Source: Candidatus Omnitrophota bacterium
GTDB lineage: Bacteria; Omnitrophota; Gorgyraeia; Zapsychrales; Fredricksoniimonadaceae
Direction: 5' to 3'
Length of the DNA stretch: 41,541 nucleotides
Assembly (NCBI GenBank): GCA_015232565.1
Contig: JADFZK010000024.1
Span: 1 to 41,541, forward strand
Each line of letters opens with the position of its first letter. The stretch's first letter is position 1. The position numbers and the translations under genes were made by a program. Of the stretch, positions 17,075-24,607 are shown piece by piece. The notes beneath the pieces were generated by a model. That model ran no database searches. It was not told the DNA's origin and worked only from the letters and a program-made list of their open reading frames with translations.

Positions 17075-17512
17075 TTAGGAAGATTCAAATCTCCCACTTA
17101 ACCAAACTTCGATCTTCTGCCTGATCTCTTCTCTTACGGCCCTAGTCTTTACGATCTTCTCTTCCCAGGTGCCTTCAAACTTTGACGGGTCCGTGAATCC
17201 CCAATGCAACCTCTTGGCAACACCGGGGAATATCGGGCAACGCTCCGCGCTGGTTTCGTCGCAGACAGTGATCACATAACTATAGAGCTTGCTCTGCTTG
17301 AGGAGATCCATAACGGCCTGCGTCTTCTTGCCGGTGATGTCGATGCCGATCTCCTTCAGTACTTCAATGACAACAGGGTTCAGCTTCCCGGGCTCGATCC
17401 CGGCGCTTTCAACCTCAAACCTGTCACCCGCCAGCTTCCGGAGAAGCTCCTCGGCCATCTGGCTGCGAGCCGAGTTATGAATACAAACGAACAAGACTTT
17501 CTGCTTTGACAT
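17075..17512 (-). CDS. arsC: Thioredoxin-coupled arsenate reductase ArsC
   Basis: ArsC reduces arsenate to arsenite using a cysteine relay regenerated by thioredoxin, and is of the low-molecular-weight phosphatase fold. The 145-residue protein has the P-loop CX5R (Cys10-IHNSA-Arg16), the relay cysteines Cys84 ([10 protein letters not shown]) and Cys92 (RCPIFPG), and the general-acid loop [11 protein letters not shown] start at the ATG at 17512, with AGGAGA about 5 nt upstream; the longer frame begins inside the ACR3 gene. It follows ACR3 by 11 nt and supplies that pump's substrate. Confidence 0.94.
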   Translation of the reverse strand: MSKQKVLFVCIHNSARSQMAEELLRKLAGDRFEVESAGIEPGKLNPVVIEVLKEIGIDITGKKTQAVMDLLKQSKLYSYVITVCDETSAERCPIFPGVAKRLHWGFTDPSKFEGTWEEKIVKTRAVREEIRQKIEVWLSGRFESS

Positions 17513-17523
17513 AATGATTCTCC

Positions 17524-18585
17524 TTATGAACAGCACCGTTTAACAAATAGAGTATTCTTCTCAAGTGACTTGGCCACATTAACCAGAGCGATCATCACAG
17601 GCACTTCTATCAGAGGGCCGATGACCGCCGCGAAGGCCACGCCCGAGTTGATCCCGAAGACAGCGATCGCAACCACAATGGCCAGCTCAAAGTTATTGCT
17701 CGCCGCTGTGAACGAAAGCGTGACAGTCTTGCTATGGTCTGCACCGGCCTTGCGGCTCATAAAGAACGACACAAAAAACATCACGATGAAATACACCAGA
17801 AGCGGAATCGCAATCCGTACGACATCCAGCGGGATCTTCACGATATATTCACCCTTGAGCGAGAACATAACGAATATGGTGAACAGCAGCGCAACCAAGG
17901 TGATCGGGCTGATACGAGGAATAAAAACCTTCTCGTACCACTCCTTCCCCTTCAACCGGAGCAGGACGAACCTTGAAATCATCCCTGCCAGGAACGGAAT
18001 GCCGAGGTAAATAAACACGCTCTTGGCGATCTGCATGATCGTGATATTAACCACGGCCCCTTTGAGCCCAAACCATCCGGGCAGGATCGTGATGAACACC
18101 CACGCGTACACAGAGAAGAATAAAACCTGAAAGACGGCATTGAACGCCACAAGACCGGCGCAGTATTCCGTGTCCCCATCGGCAAGGTCGTTCCAGACGA
18201 TCACCATCGCGATGCACCGGGCCAGCCCGATCAGGATCAGGCCCACCATATACTCCGGATACCCGCGCAAGAAGACGATCGCCAAAGCGAACATCAATAT
18301 CGGCCCGATAATCCAATTCTGAACAAGCGACAGGAGGAGGATCTTATAATCCTTGAACACATCGTGCAGCTCTTCGTATTTGACCTTCGCCAGCGGCGGG
18401 TACATCATCAGGATCAATCCGATTGCAATCGGAATGTTCGTTGTACCTGAATTGAACTGGTTCCAGAACCCGACAGTTCCGGGAACAAAGAACCCGACGC
18501 CAACGCCGGCCGCCATCGCAATGAATATCCATAGCGTTAAATAACGATCAAGGAACGACAATTCTTTCTTTGAGTTTTCCGCCAT
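17524..18585 (-). CDS. acr3: ACR3-family arsenite efflux permease
   Basis: ACR3 exports arsenite using the proton motive force. The 353-residue protein has about ten hydrophobic helices and the family's key cysteine, Cys124, in [49 protein letters not shown] near the N-terminus and [20 protein letters not shown] near the C-terminus are also characteristic. It is often annotated as ArsB, but it belongs to the bile/arsenite/riboflavin transporter superfamily, not the E. coli ArsB family. No ArsA ATPase gene is nearby. It lies between the ArsG-like gene and arsC. Confidence 0.94.
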   Translation of the reverse strand: MAENSKKELSFLDRYLTLWIFIAMAAGVGVGFFVPGTVGFWNQFNSGTTNIPIAIGLILMMYPPLAKVKYEELHDVFKDYKILLLSLVQNWIIGPILMFALAIVFLRGYPEYMVGLILIGLARCIAMVIVWNDLADGDTEYCAGLVAFNAVFQVLFFSVYAWVFITILPGWFGLKGAVVNITIMQIAKSVFIYLGIPFLAGMISRFVLLRLKGKEWYEKVFIPRISPITLVALLFTIFVMFSLKGEYIVKIPLDVVRIAIPLLVYFIVMFFVSFFMSRKAGADHSKTVTLSFTAASNNFELAIVVAIAVFGINSGVAFAAVIGPLIEVPVMIALVNVAKSLEKNTLFVKRCCS

Positions 18586-18595
18586 GCCCGTCTCC

Positions 18596-19285
18596 TTAAC
18601 TTACATTGATGAAGTGCATCCAAATATAGTAAAACCCGACCAGAATAAAGATCGCACCGGTAATTCGCCGGGTATAAAGTTCCAACCGCGCCAGCTTGTG
18701 AAACCACTGGTTGAGTGATTTCACACCCAGCGCTATCGCAATGGCAAAGAACAAGACCGGCAAACCAGTTCCTAAACCATAAAAGAGCGGAAGCATGGCG
18801 CCGCCTTTAGTCTTCAACGCTAACGGAATAAGACTACCGAAGAATAATGCCGCCGATACCGGGCAAAATGACAACGCAAACAATGACCCCAATCCCAATG
18901 CTCCCCAAGAGCCCGAATCAGCCATCCGGTTCTGACGCTCACAAGAAAGATTCACGCCCGGCAAACTGAACTTGAAGATGTCCAACAACAACACGCCCAC
19001 CACAACCAATGCAGGGCCAAAGAGTTTGTTCATATTCCCCTGCAAGAAGTGAGCCACAGACGGAACGCTCAAGAGCGACTGGATAATGAGAACTCCCAGA
19101 ATGGCATACGCCAACATCCGCCCAAGCGTATACGCGAAACCCGCCCAAAGCACGGCATTCACATGAAGGACCTTCTTGGACAGAAAGGAAATCGCGGCGA
19201 TATTCGTCGCCAAGGGGCACGGGCTTATTGATGTCAGTACGCCTAACCACAAGGCTGTTCCGACTGCGAGAAAGAACTCGATCAT
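18596..19285 (-). CDS. arsG: ArsG-family CcdA-like permease
   Basis: This is a 229-residue membrane protein of the CcdA/DsbD fold with about six helices. Two cysteine motifs, [10 protein letters not shown] (Cys23) and [13 protein letters not shown] (Cys141), match the paired transmembrane cysteines used for electron transfer. In arsenic islands the family carrying these and partnered with ArsF is annotated as ArsG, a putative efflux or redox permease for aromatic arsenicals. The start is the ATG at 19285, sharing bases with the arsF stop (TGATG); a GTG at 19288 is an alternative. Direct proof of transport is lacking for this clade, so the substrate is inference. Confidence 0.82.
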   Translation of the reverse strand: MIEFFLAVGTALWLGVLTSISPCPLATNIAAISFLSKKVLHVNAVLWAGFAYTLGRMLAYAILGVLIIQSLLSVPSVAHFLQGNMNKLFGPALVVVGVLLLDIFKFSLPGVNLSCERQNRMADSGSWGALGLGSLFALSFCPVSAALFFGSLIPLALKTKGGAMLPLFYGLGTGLPVLFFAIAIALGVKSLNQWFHKLARLELYTRRITGAIFILVGFYYIWMHFINVS

Positions 19286-19794
19286 CACAGCTCCCCCAAG
19301 AACGGCTTGATCTCATCACGAACATACGCGTGGTACTGATTCTGATCCCGAAGAAGATCCCAAACTTTCTCAAGGTTCTTGTACCTCACCTGCTTCCCAT
19401 TCTTAACCAATGAAAGAACCACAGACTTGGTGTACAGCTGATAGTCCGTCACGAAGTGATCATTCCCGGCCTGGTCAAGATTGACAACCTTGAACACCAT
19501 CCTGCCGTCCTTTAACTCATTAGCAAAATTCTGCTCAAGTGCCTCTTTGGCGTATTGCTCAAGCTTGTAACAGGAGGGACACCGTGCATTACCGTGAAAA
19601 TAGTAAACCACTACCTGTGAAGGCAAAGACATCGCTGGCTGCGCGCTCTCCGCCGCCTCTGCGACATTAACACCAGCCAGTGAATCCGTGGTCTTCTTCA
19701 TGCCCGTTAACTGGCAAACACCAGAACTCCGGGGAAAGAAGCCGACAAAAGCCAAACCCACAATAAACAGAAGAGCAACTCCATACTTTCTCAT
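19285..19794 (-). CDS. arsF: ArsF-family thioredoxin-like lipoprotein or membrane-anchored protein
   Basis: This 169-residue protein has an N-terminal hydrophobic anchor or signal (residues 1-21) and then a thioredoxin-like domain with CPSC at Cys72-Cys75 in YYFHGNARCPSCYKLEQYA. The C-terminal half (NLDQAGNDHFVTDYQLYTKSVVL) is typical of ArsF-annotated proteins. It is probably extracytoplasmic and would exchange electrons with the CcdA-like ArsG encoded immediately downstream (stop and start share bases). It lies 2 nt after the DGC protein. The precise reaction in arsenic metabolism is not established. Confidence 0.82.
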   Translation of the reverse strand: MRKYGVALLFIVGLAFVGFFPRSSGVCQLTGMKKTTDSLAGVNVAEAAESAQPAMSLPSQVVVYYFHGNARCPSCYKLEQYAKEALEQNFANELKDGRMVFKVVNLDQAGNDHFVTDYQLYTKSVVLSLVKNGKQVRYKNLEKVWDLLRDQNQYHAYVRDEIKPFLGEL

Positions 19795-19796
19795 CC

Positions 19797-20153
19797 CTAT
19801 ACCCCCAGTTTTGCAACAACTTCGTTAATAGTCCCCTCTGTACACGGTGTCTTACCTTTTTCATAACCCATATCTTTCAAGTTAATGAATCGGGCTGGTA
19901 ACCCAACCTTTTCCAAAGTCTTTTTGCCGCAATCAACCGGGCAACCATCAATCACGATCAACTCTTTCGCCGATCTGCTGGACTCAATCATCCCGGAAAG
20001 ACCTGCCCCAAGTCCCGCCAGACAATACATCTTGCCCTTGCCGTCCTTTGCCATCCTGCGCGCCACGCGGTCCGACAACTCACCGACATCTGATCCCCCG
20101 GAACAAGCAAATATCAGCGTCGGTTTCTCTCCACACATACACGAATCTGCCAT
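19797..20153 (-). CDS. DGC-domain putative zinc-binding protein
   Basis: This 118-residue cytoplasmic protein of the DGC family has cysteines at conserved places: IFACSGGSDVGELSDRVAR (Cys17), MYCLAGLGAG (Cys44) and the family-naming VIDGCPVDCGKK (Cys71, Cys75). An N-terminal SCMCGEK adds two more. Family members are described as putative metal-binding proteins and often occur in arsenic and selenium gene clusters. It sits between the small thiol-redox protein and ArsF. Arsenite binding through the cysteine set is plausible but is inference. Confidence 0.85.
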   Translation of the reverse strand: MADSCMCGEKPTLIFACSGGSDVGELSDRVARRMAKDGKGKMYCLAGLGAGLSGMIESSRSAKELIVIDGCPVDCGKKTLEKVGLPARFINLKDMGYEKGKTPCTEGTINEVVAKLGV

Positions 20154-20180
20154 ATGAGCCCCTTTCGTAATAACGCGCTC

Positions 20181-20411
20181 CTACACGATAAGTTTCTTAA
20201 TTTGCTCAACTGTTAAAACCTTACCAGCGGCTTTTACTTCCCCATCGATAACGATTGCCGGAGTCGTCATGATCCCATAACCCACAATCTGGTTCATATC
20301 TTCCACCTTGACCACTTCCGCCTGAACGCCTGTTTCCTTGACCGCCTTCTCGGCATTTGCCATCAACTGCTTACACTTGGCGCACCCCATACCCAAAATT
20401 TCTATCTTCAT
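20181..20411 (-). CDS. Small thioredoxin-like redox-active disulfide protein
   Basis: This 76-residue protein has the glutaredoxin/thioredoxin mini-fold of the TM0996/MTH895 type: MKIEILGMGCAKCKQLMANA with a CxxC at Cys10-Cys13, cis-Pro in IMTTPAIVIDG, and a terminal VEQIKKLIV helix. It is a cytoplasmic thiol-disulfide carrier. Overlap with arsM (4 nt) puts it in the arsenic operon. ArsM and ArsC both need thiol reductant, so it may serve one of them in place of general thioredoxin. That assignment is inference. Confidence 0.88.
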   Translation of the reverse strand: MKIEILGMGCAKCKQLMANAEKAVKETGVQAEVVKVEDMNQIVGYGIMTTPAIVIDGEVKAAGKVLTVEQIKKLIV

Positions 20412-21190
20412 TTCTCTGCTCCTTTAGGTTTAACGGCGCTGACCTTAATACTGATGACCGCGCCTGCCATGCCCTGTTCCTGCACTGGATATTCGTCCTG
20501 ACTTACTACTGCAACACCCTTAAACCCCGCCTGCTCAATAGCATTCAAATACTTGTCTTTCATGATCGCGCCTGCAAGGCAGCCGACATAAGCCTCGACA
20601 GCCTTCTTCACCTTGACCGGAAGCTCTTTTGCCAATACCAGATCGGAAACCATGATCCTTCCGCCCGGCTTTAGGACCCTGAACGCTTCTTTGAACACCG
20701 ACTTCTTATTGGGGGCAAGATTGATCACGCAGTTTGAAATGATCGCATCGATCACCCCATCCTCAACGGGGAGCTTCTCGATCTCACCCAGCCTGAACTC
20801 CACATTCTTATAATTACCCTTAACCGCGTTCGCTTTTGCCCTCTTAACCATCGCCGGGGTCATATCGACACCAATCACCCGACCCGCTGCACCAACACGC
20901 GGCGAGACAAGGAACGCATCAAAACCCGCCCCGCTGCCAAGATCAAGAACGACCTCGCCCTTCTTGATCGATGCGATCGCCACCGGATTGCCACAACCAA
21001 GCCCCAAGTTCGCCCCGTCAGGAATACTATTCATTTCCTTGTTGGTGTACCCAACGCTTTTGCTTATTGCCGATGGCGAATCAGTCCCGCTGCAACAGCC
21101 AGACGAAGAACAACAGGAAACCCCCTGCCTCGCGACCCTGGAGTATCCCTTCTTCACGATAGCCTTAATCTGCTTTGCATTACGCGCCAT
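20408..21190 (-). CDS. arsM: Arsenite S-adenosylmethionine methyltransferase ArsM
   Basis: ArsM methylates arsenite to mono- to trimethylated species. The 260-residue protein has the SAM-binding VVLDLGSGAGFDAFL motif and the three catalytic cysteines: Cys66 (GLGCGNP), Cys153 (ISNCVINL) and Cys204 (YVGCLAGAI). An N-terminal Cys-rich patch (VSCCSSSGCCSG, 24-35) may pre-bind As(III). I start at the ATG at 21190, with GAGGTGAAG just upstream; a GTG at 21199 overlaps that signal. It is followed by the thiol-redox protein with a 4-nt overlap and preceded by the ArsP-like permease. Confidence 0.95.
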   Translation of the reverse strand: MARNAKQIKAIVKKGYSRVARQGVSCCSSSGCCSGTDSPSAISKSVGYTNKEMNSIPDGANLGLGCGNPVAIASIKKGEVVLDLGSGAGFDAFLVSPRVGAAGRVIGVDMTPAMVKRAKANAVKGNYKNVEFRLGEIEKLPVEDGVIDAIISNCVINLAPNKKSVFKEAFRVLKPGGRIMVSDLVLAKELPVKVKKAVEAYVGCLAGAIMKDKYLNAIEQAGFKGVAVVSQDEYPVQEQGMAGAVISIKVSAVKPKGAEK

Positions 21191-21202
21191 AATCTTCACC
21201 TC

Positions 21203-22153
21203 TTAACGCAGAATGAAATTGAATAAATACCCGGTACAAATGATGCCTACGCCGACAACCGAGGCGAAGATAACCAGAAGCTTCAGTTTCATCACCCGTC
21301 GCAGGATCAGGAACTCCGGCAAGGAAAGCCCGGTAACAGCCATCATGAACGCCAACGCCGTACCAAGAGCCACGCCCTTCTCGGTCAAGGCGCTGACCAA
21401 CGGAATAACACCGGCCGCATTCGAATAGAGTGGAATCCCAACAACGGTTGCCAGCGGCACCGCAAACCAATTATCGCGCCCGGCGAACTTCGCCAGAAAA
21501 TCGGCAGGAACATACCCGTGAATCCACGCGCCAAGACCAATGCCGATCACCACATAGATCCAAATCTTCTTGAGAATGTCCAAGGTATAATCCTTGGCAA
21601 AATCAATCCGGTCTTTGACTGTCATCTCGGCACCGAGAACCGCGCTCCCTGGTTTCTTGTGATCAAACTTCTCCACCAGGTCCTCAACCTTCAGATGCCC
21701 GATCACGATACCGGAGGCAATGGCCACAACAAGACCACTTCCGATATACAAAAGTGCAACCTTCCACCCGAACATGCCCCAAAGCATGATCAGTGCTACC
21801 TCATTGATCATGGGTGAAGCCACCAGGAACGAGAAAGTCACCCCAAGCGGCACTCCCGCCTCGACAAACCCAAGAAACAATGGCACGGCACTGCAAGAAC
21901 AGAACGGCGTCACAATGCCAAGCAGCGACGCCAAGACATTGCCCGCGTATGTTCTCTTCTGGCTGAGAATTGCCCTCGTCTTCTCCGGTGAAAAGAATGT
22001 CCTGATGATGGAAACGATAAAGATGATGACGATCAGCAGAAGAAAGATCTTTATCGTATCGTACAGAAAGAAGTCCACCGCTTCGGACAGAATGGCCCCG
22101 TGCGGCATCTTGAAGATTTCATAAACTAACCAATCAATCACAGGCTTGATCAT
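21203..22153 (-). CDS. arsP: ArsP-like permease (UPF0718/DUF318)
   Basis: This 316-residue polytopic membrane protein has about 8-9 hydrophobic helices. The family hallmark is FCSCSAVPLFLGFVEAGVPLGVTFSFLVASPMIN (Cys85, Cys87), with a second repeat-like half ending YSNAAGVIPLVSALTEKGVALGTALAFMMAVTGLSLPE. Characterised ArsP proteins export trivalent organoarsenicals, and ArsM next door makes such compounds, so the pairing supports the call. Other family members have unrelated or unknown substrates. It overlaps the regulator gene by 4 nt and is the first structural gene of the operon. Confidence 0.87.
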   Translation of the reverse strand: MIKPVIDWLVYEIFKMPHGAILSEAVDFFLYDTIKIFLLLIVIIFIVSIIRTFFSPEKTRAILSQKRTYAGNVLASLLGIVTPFCSCSAVPLFLGFVEAGVPLGVTFSFLVASPMINEVALIMLWGMFGWKVALLYIGSGLVVAIASGIVIGHLKVEDLVEKFDHKKPGSAVLGAEMTVKDRIDFAKDYTLDILKKIWIYVVIGIGLGAWIHGYVPADFLAKFAGRDNWFAVPLATVVGIPLYSNAAGVIPLVSALTEKGVALGTALAFMMAVTGLSLPEFLILRRVMKLKLLVIFASVVGVGIICTGYLFNFILR

Positions 22154-22467
22154 TTTTCACGCCCCTTCATCTGCTCACCGGCCACCGTACAACAACCACC
22201 TTCGATCCTGATGGCCTTGATGTTAACCAGCCCATCCGCAACCTTCTTGTGAGCCCTGGCAAGTATCCGTGTGAATGTTGAACGGGATACCTTCATAAGT
22301 TTCGCCGCAGGAGCGTGAGCCATTTCCTCAAGGTCAGCCAGACGGATAGCTTCGAACTCATCAATGGTCAACACAACACCTTCCAGTTCCCCCGGCTTCT
22401 TGCACTTCGGACGAAAACATCTTTCGCCCGGCAAACATTTAACCCATCTGGTCTTCTGTGGTCTCAT
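22150..22467 (-). CDS. DUF134/UPF0251 DNA-binding regulator of the arsenic operon
   Basis: This 105-residue protein of the DUF134 (UPF0251) family has a sigma-70-region-4-like helix-turn-helix: LTIDEFEAIRLADLEEMAHAPAAKLMKVSRSTFTRILARAHKKVADGL. Cysteines at 11, 17 and 22 and a CysCys pair at 92-93 could form a metalloid or metal site. The ATG at 22467 has GGAGGG 5 nt upstream, whereas the longer frame from 22488 begins inside the operator. It heads the arsenic operon, overlaps arsP by 4 nt, and no ArsR is present. A 10-bp-arm inverted repeat covers its promoter, so self-repression relieved by arsenic is the natural hypothesis. Confidence 0.88.
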   Translation of the reverse strand: MRPQKTRWVKCLPGERCFRPKCKKPGELEGVVLTIDEFEAIRLADLEEMAHAPAAKLMKVSRSTFTRILARAHKKVADGLVNIKAIRIEGGCCTVAGEQMKGREK

Positions 22468-22478
22468 TACACCCTCCA

Positions 22479-22502
22479 TATTATGCACTATGGTGCATAA
22501 TA
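22479..22502. promoter_or_regulatory. Perfect inverted repeat, operator of the arsenic operon
   Basis: Arms TATTATGCAC (22479-22488) and GTGCATAATA (22493-22502) are perfectly complementary over 10 bp around a 4-nt centre TATG. The site overlaps the -10 hexamer of the promoter at 22499-22526 and ends 11 bp before the regulator's ATG. The DUF134 protein is the obvious candidate ligand, though binding is inferred from position. Confidence 0.75.
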
Positions 22503-22526
22503 TAGCACAGATAATACCGATGTCAA
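22499..22526 (-). promoter_or_regulatory. Promoter of the DUF134/arsenic operon
   Basis: On the minus strand a perfect TTGACA (22521-22526) and TATATT (22499-22504) are separated by 16 bp. The -10 is partly inside the inverted repeat at 22479-22502, so a bound repressor would exclude RNA polymerase. Confidence 0.72.
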
Positions 22527-22568
22527 GTCAGCGACGGTGACACCTTGAACCGCCAGCCACTGCCTTTA

Positions 22569-23129
22569 CTATCTTTCCCGCTCGGGAACAAGACCCACTT
22601 CCAGGTCTGCGTCGTACATCATCTTTCTGAATTGATACAACTGTTCGCGCTCATCACCAGAACGCACGATATCCAGCAGGCGACCGAGCGTGAAGAACTC
22701 TACGATCTCCGGCTCGTCCTTGTGGTTGCGAAGGTAACCCTTGATGGCGTCCGGTAGGTCCAGTATTCGCAGCAACTTGGCGATCTTCGACCAGTCCTCT
22801 CCCGTAAGTTGGCCCAGGCCCCTGACGGTGTTGATGGCGTAGTTCTCCCGCATCCGGACATAGTAGTCGGCTTTATCCAGCGGGAACTGCTCCAGCCGCG
22901 CAAGGTAGGCCACATGCCGTTCCCATTCCCGTTTCTTGATCGACTCCAGGTGCGCCAGGTCCTGGGGACGGACACCGAAATGGAACCGCTGCTCATCGCC
23001 AATCGTCACGGTGTAGTAGTCGTACTCGTACCAGAAAGTGCGGGGTCTGACGCGGGAAAGCTTGCGGGCACGCCGGATGTACCGGCGCATTTCCGCAGCC
23101 GGAATGCGGGGCGCCGGGCTCGCGGGCAA
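22569..23129 (-). CDS. Unrecognised protein with possible ParB/KorB-like helix-turn-helix
   Basis: This protein has 186 residues from a TTG at 23129, or 173 from the ATG at 23090 (MRRYIRRARK), which I find more natural. The N-terminal part is basic and aromatic (TFWYEYDYYTVTIGDEQRF). The C-terminal part, GLGQLTGEDWSKIAKLLRILDLPDAIKGYLRN, resembles the helix-turn-helix and following segment of ParB/KorB-like proteins, but the match is by eye. The gene is visibly GC-richer than its neighbours, which suggests transfer. A terminator-like hairpin stands directly before it and a promoter candidate before that. It is not part of the arsenic operon, whose promoter lies downstream of it. Confidence 0.7.
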   Translation of the reverse strand: MPASPAPRIPAAEMRRYIRRARKLSRVRPRTFWYEYDYYTVTIGDEQRFHFGVRPQDLAHLESIKKREWERHVAYLARLEQFPLDKADYYVRMRENYAINTVRGLGQLTGEDWSKIAKLLRILDLPDAIKGYLRNHKDEPEIVEFFTLGRLLDIVRSGDEREQLYQFRKMMYDADLEVGLVPERER

Positions 23130-23183
23130 AGAAAAACCCCCAGACGCTTGTGGTTCGGCTTGTCGCCGGTTCGTCTGGGGGTT
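23130..23183 (-). terminator. Terminator-like hairpin in the leader of the 22569 gene (possible attenuator)
   Basis: Perfect 12-bp arms AACCCCCAGACG (23135-23146) and CGTCTGGGGGTT (23172-23183) enclose 25 nt. On the minus strand the stem runs directly into TTTTTCTTT, the layout of a strong intrinsic terminator. It lies between a promoter candidate (23213-23241) and the coding start, so it would act as an attenuator, or as the end of an upstream transcript. Confidence 0.7.
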
Positions 23184-23212
23184 ACATATGGGGTCCCGGG
23201 GTGGGGCGGTGA

Positions 23213-23241
23213 GTAATAACCTCTCTGATTTTTTGCAACAA
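23213..23241 (-). promoter_or_regulatory. Weak promoter candidate upstream of the hairpin
   Basis: On the minus strand TTGTTG (23236-23241) and TATTAC (23213-23218) are separated by 17 bp. It would transcribe the 23130-23183 hairpin and then the gene at 22569. The match is moderate. Confidence 0.3.
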
Positions 23242-23416
23242 TCCTATAGAAAGCAAGACGCGCAATATCAGCAAGAATTCACTAAACAGAGAGTCATTTC
23301 TCGCTAATTGTTGTCCAAAATGTCCTGTTTTTGAGGGGTCGAAAATATGCAACTTATTGGGAGAGAAATGCTTAACTAATGTCCGTGTTTGGAAGGTGGA
23401 CAAAGCCAGAATCAAA
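23242..23416. other. Non-coding stretch with no convincing gene
   Basis: I see no supported gene here. An open frame of 86 codons on the minus strand (from a TTG at 23442) crosses this stretch. It begins inside a terminator, has no ribosome binding site and no recognisable motif, and may be a decayed fragment. Confidence 0.5.
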
Positions 23417-23466
23417 CAAGAAAAAGGCCCAACCACTCGCAATTTCGAACTGGTCAGGCCTTTAAA
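23417..23466 (-). terminator. Terminator of the sulfur/persulfide operon
   Basis: On the minus strand AAAGGCC, a 2-nt mismatch, then ACCA pairs with TGGT, a 2-nt mismatch, and GGCCTTT. The stem is followed by TTTTTCTTG. It lies about 60 nt past the last YeeE/YedE gene and is a good intrinsic terminator for the operon that starts at 28026. Confidence 0.72.
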
Positions 23467-23524
23467 ACGTCTCTTTAATAATCTTATTTCTGCTTAAGAA
23501 CAGTCTCCAGATCTTCCTGAGTGA

Positions 23525-24052
23525 TTATAATTTCTTTTTCTCAAAGAAAACAAACAGCCCGATGTAAACCGCTGTCAACGCAACGATCAGAACCCAATGA
23601 TTCAGACTTGTCACATCTGCCAACGACACCTTGCCCCAATCCAGCCATGCCAGAACAGTCTGCTTGAAGAAAGGATAGAGCTCTGCAAAGATCGCCGCTC
23701 CCGTGATCATGCCCAGTACTGCCCAGATCGCGTGCCAGCGGCCTTCACCTATCGCCCCAATGGAAGTTCCGGGACAAAAACCCATCACAGCCCAGCCAAG
23801 ACCAAATAAAGCACCGCCGATGACAACAGCGCCAACATTCATCGTCTTGTGCTTGAGCTCAATGAAACCAATGTCATTGAGAAAATAGATGCCGATCATC
23901 CCGACGATGATCGCGGACAGCATAAACTTGAGGATCGTCATGTCTTTCAACAGCATTGCTCCCACCTGCTTGTCAAAGCGCAAAACGCGTCCCTTCTGAA
24001 GCAGGAACCCGAAAGCAATTCCGGTCAATAGTCCAAGTGTCTGTTCGTTCAT
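23525..24052 (-). CDS. YeeE/YedE-family sulfur transporter half (second)
   Basis: This 175-residue membrane protein has about five hydrophobic helices. The family motif GALFGLGWAVMGFCPGTSIGAIGEGR (about 80-105) carries the conserved cysteine used to pass thiosulfate or related sulfur species through the pore. Full-length YeeE has two such halves; here two adjacent genes each encode one half. It overlaps the other half by 4 nt and is the last gene of the operon, followed by a terminator. The pairing with CoA-disulfide reductase-rhodanese suggests import or export of a reduced sulfur species. Confidence 0.87.
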   Translation of the reverse strand: MNEQTLGLLTGIAFGFLLQKGRVLRFDKQVGAMLLKDMTILKFMLSAIIVGMIGIYFLNDIGFIELKHKTMNVGAVVIGGALFGLGWAVMGFCPGTSIGAIGEGRWHAIWAVLGMITGAAIFAELYPFFKQTVLAWLDWGKVSLADVTSLNHWVLIVALTAVYIGLFVFFEKKKL

Positions 24053-24591
24053 GATGCCCTCCTGCGGTAAACAAGATTAGCCACAAGAACCCCAGTCCCG
24101 AAAAAGAACGCCAACGCCGCAAAACCGCTCAGAGACAGCTGCATAAGCCCGCTCAAACCATGTCCGCTCGGACAGCCATCAGCTAAACGGGCGCCGATCA
24201 TGGCAACCACACCTCCCGCGAAAGCCCAAAAAGCCCTTAACGGAACGCTTGCCCCAAAACGCTCGGCCCACGTTGGCGGGACAGCCTCAAGCTTGAAACT
24301 CTTGTCCGACATAGACGACAAAAAAGCGCCTATTAAAATCCCCAGAACCAGCATGAACTGCCAATCGATCTTGACTTTCTCTTTTTTGAAATACTCATTT
24401 TGATCCACATGCGAGACCGCAACTGAACTTTCCAGAAAACCCGCAGCACGAACAAATGTCGTCGATGCGCCGAGAAAGTTCGTCTTCCCCATGATGTTGG
24501 TTGTAAGAATCACGGATACAACCGCGAGCACTCCGACCAACGCACCCGCGAGATACGGGTTCCATCCGCCATCTGATGTTTTAATGTTCAT
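24049..24591 (-). CDS. YeeE/YedE-family sulfur transporter half (first)
   Basis: This 180-residue membrane protein is the partner half of the gene that follows. It has four or five helices and the conserved pore motif GARLADGCPSGHGLSGLMQLSLSGF near residues 138-162, with Cys in DGCPSGHG. An extra loop (about 55-75, charged, with KKEKVKIDW) separates the first two helices. It starts 16 nt after the peroxiredoxin stop. Two-gene YeeE-like systems occur with sulfur-oxidising or persulfide genes; the exact substrate is not evident. Confidence 0.87.
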   Translation of the reverse strand: MNIKTSDGGWNPYLAGALVGVLAVVSVILTTNIMGKTNFLGASTTFVRAAGFLESSVAVSHVDQNEYFKKEKVKIDWQFMLVLGILIGAFLSSMSDKSFKLEAVPPTWAERFGASVPLRAFWAFAGGVVAMIGARLADGCPSGHGLSGLMQLSLSGFAALAFFFGTGVLVANLVYRRRAS

Positions 24592-24607
24592 TACTCACCT
24601 CCCTGTG

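Noticed and set aside
23182-23442. 86-codon minus-strand open frame with the middle IFDPSKTGHFGQQLARNDSL
   Set aside because: Starts with TTG inside a terminator, has no ribosome binding site, and matches no family I know. It could be a decayed fragment of a mobile element but does not merit a gene call.
23470-23524. Minus-strand tail reading EIIITQEDLETVLKQK before a stop, just past the last YeeE/YedE gene
   Set aside because: Looks like the end of a coding sequence but an in-frame stop lies immediately upstream and there is no start codon. At most a tiny remnant.
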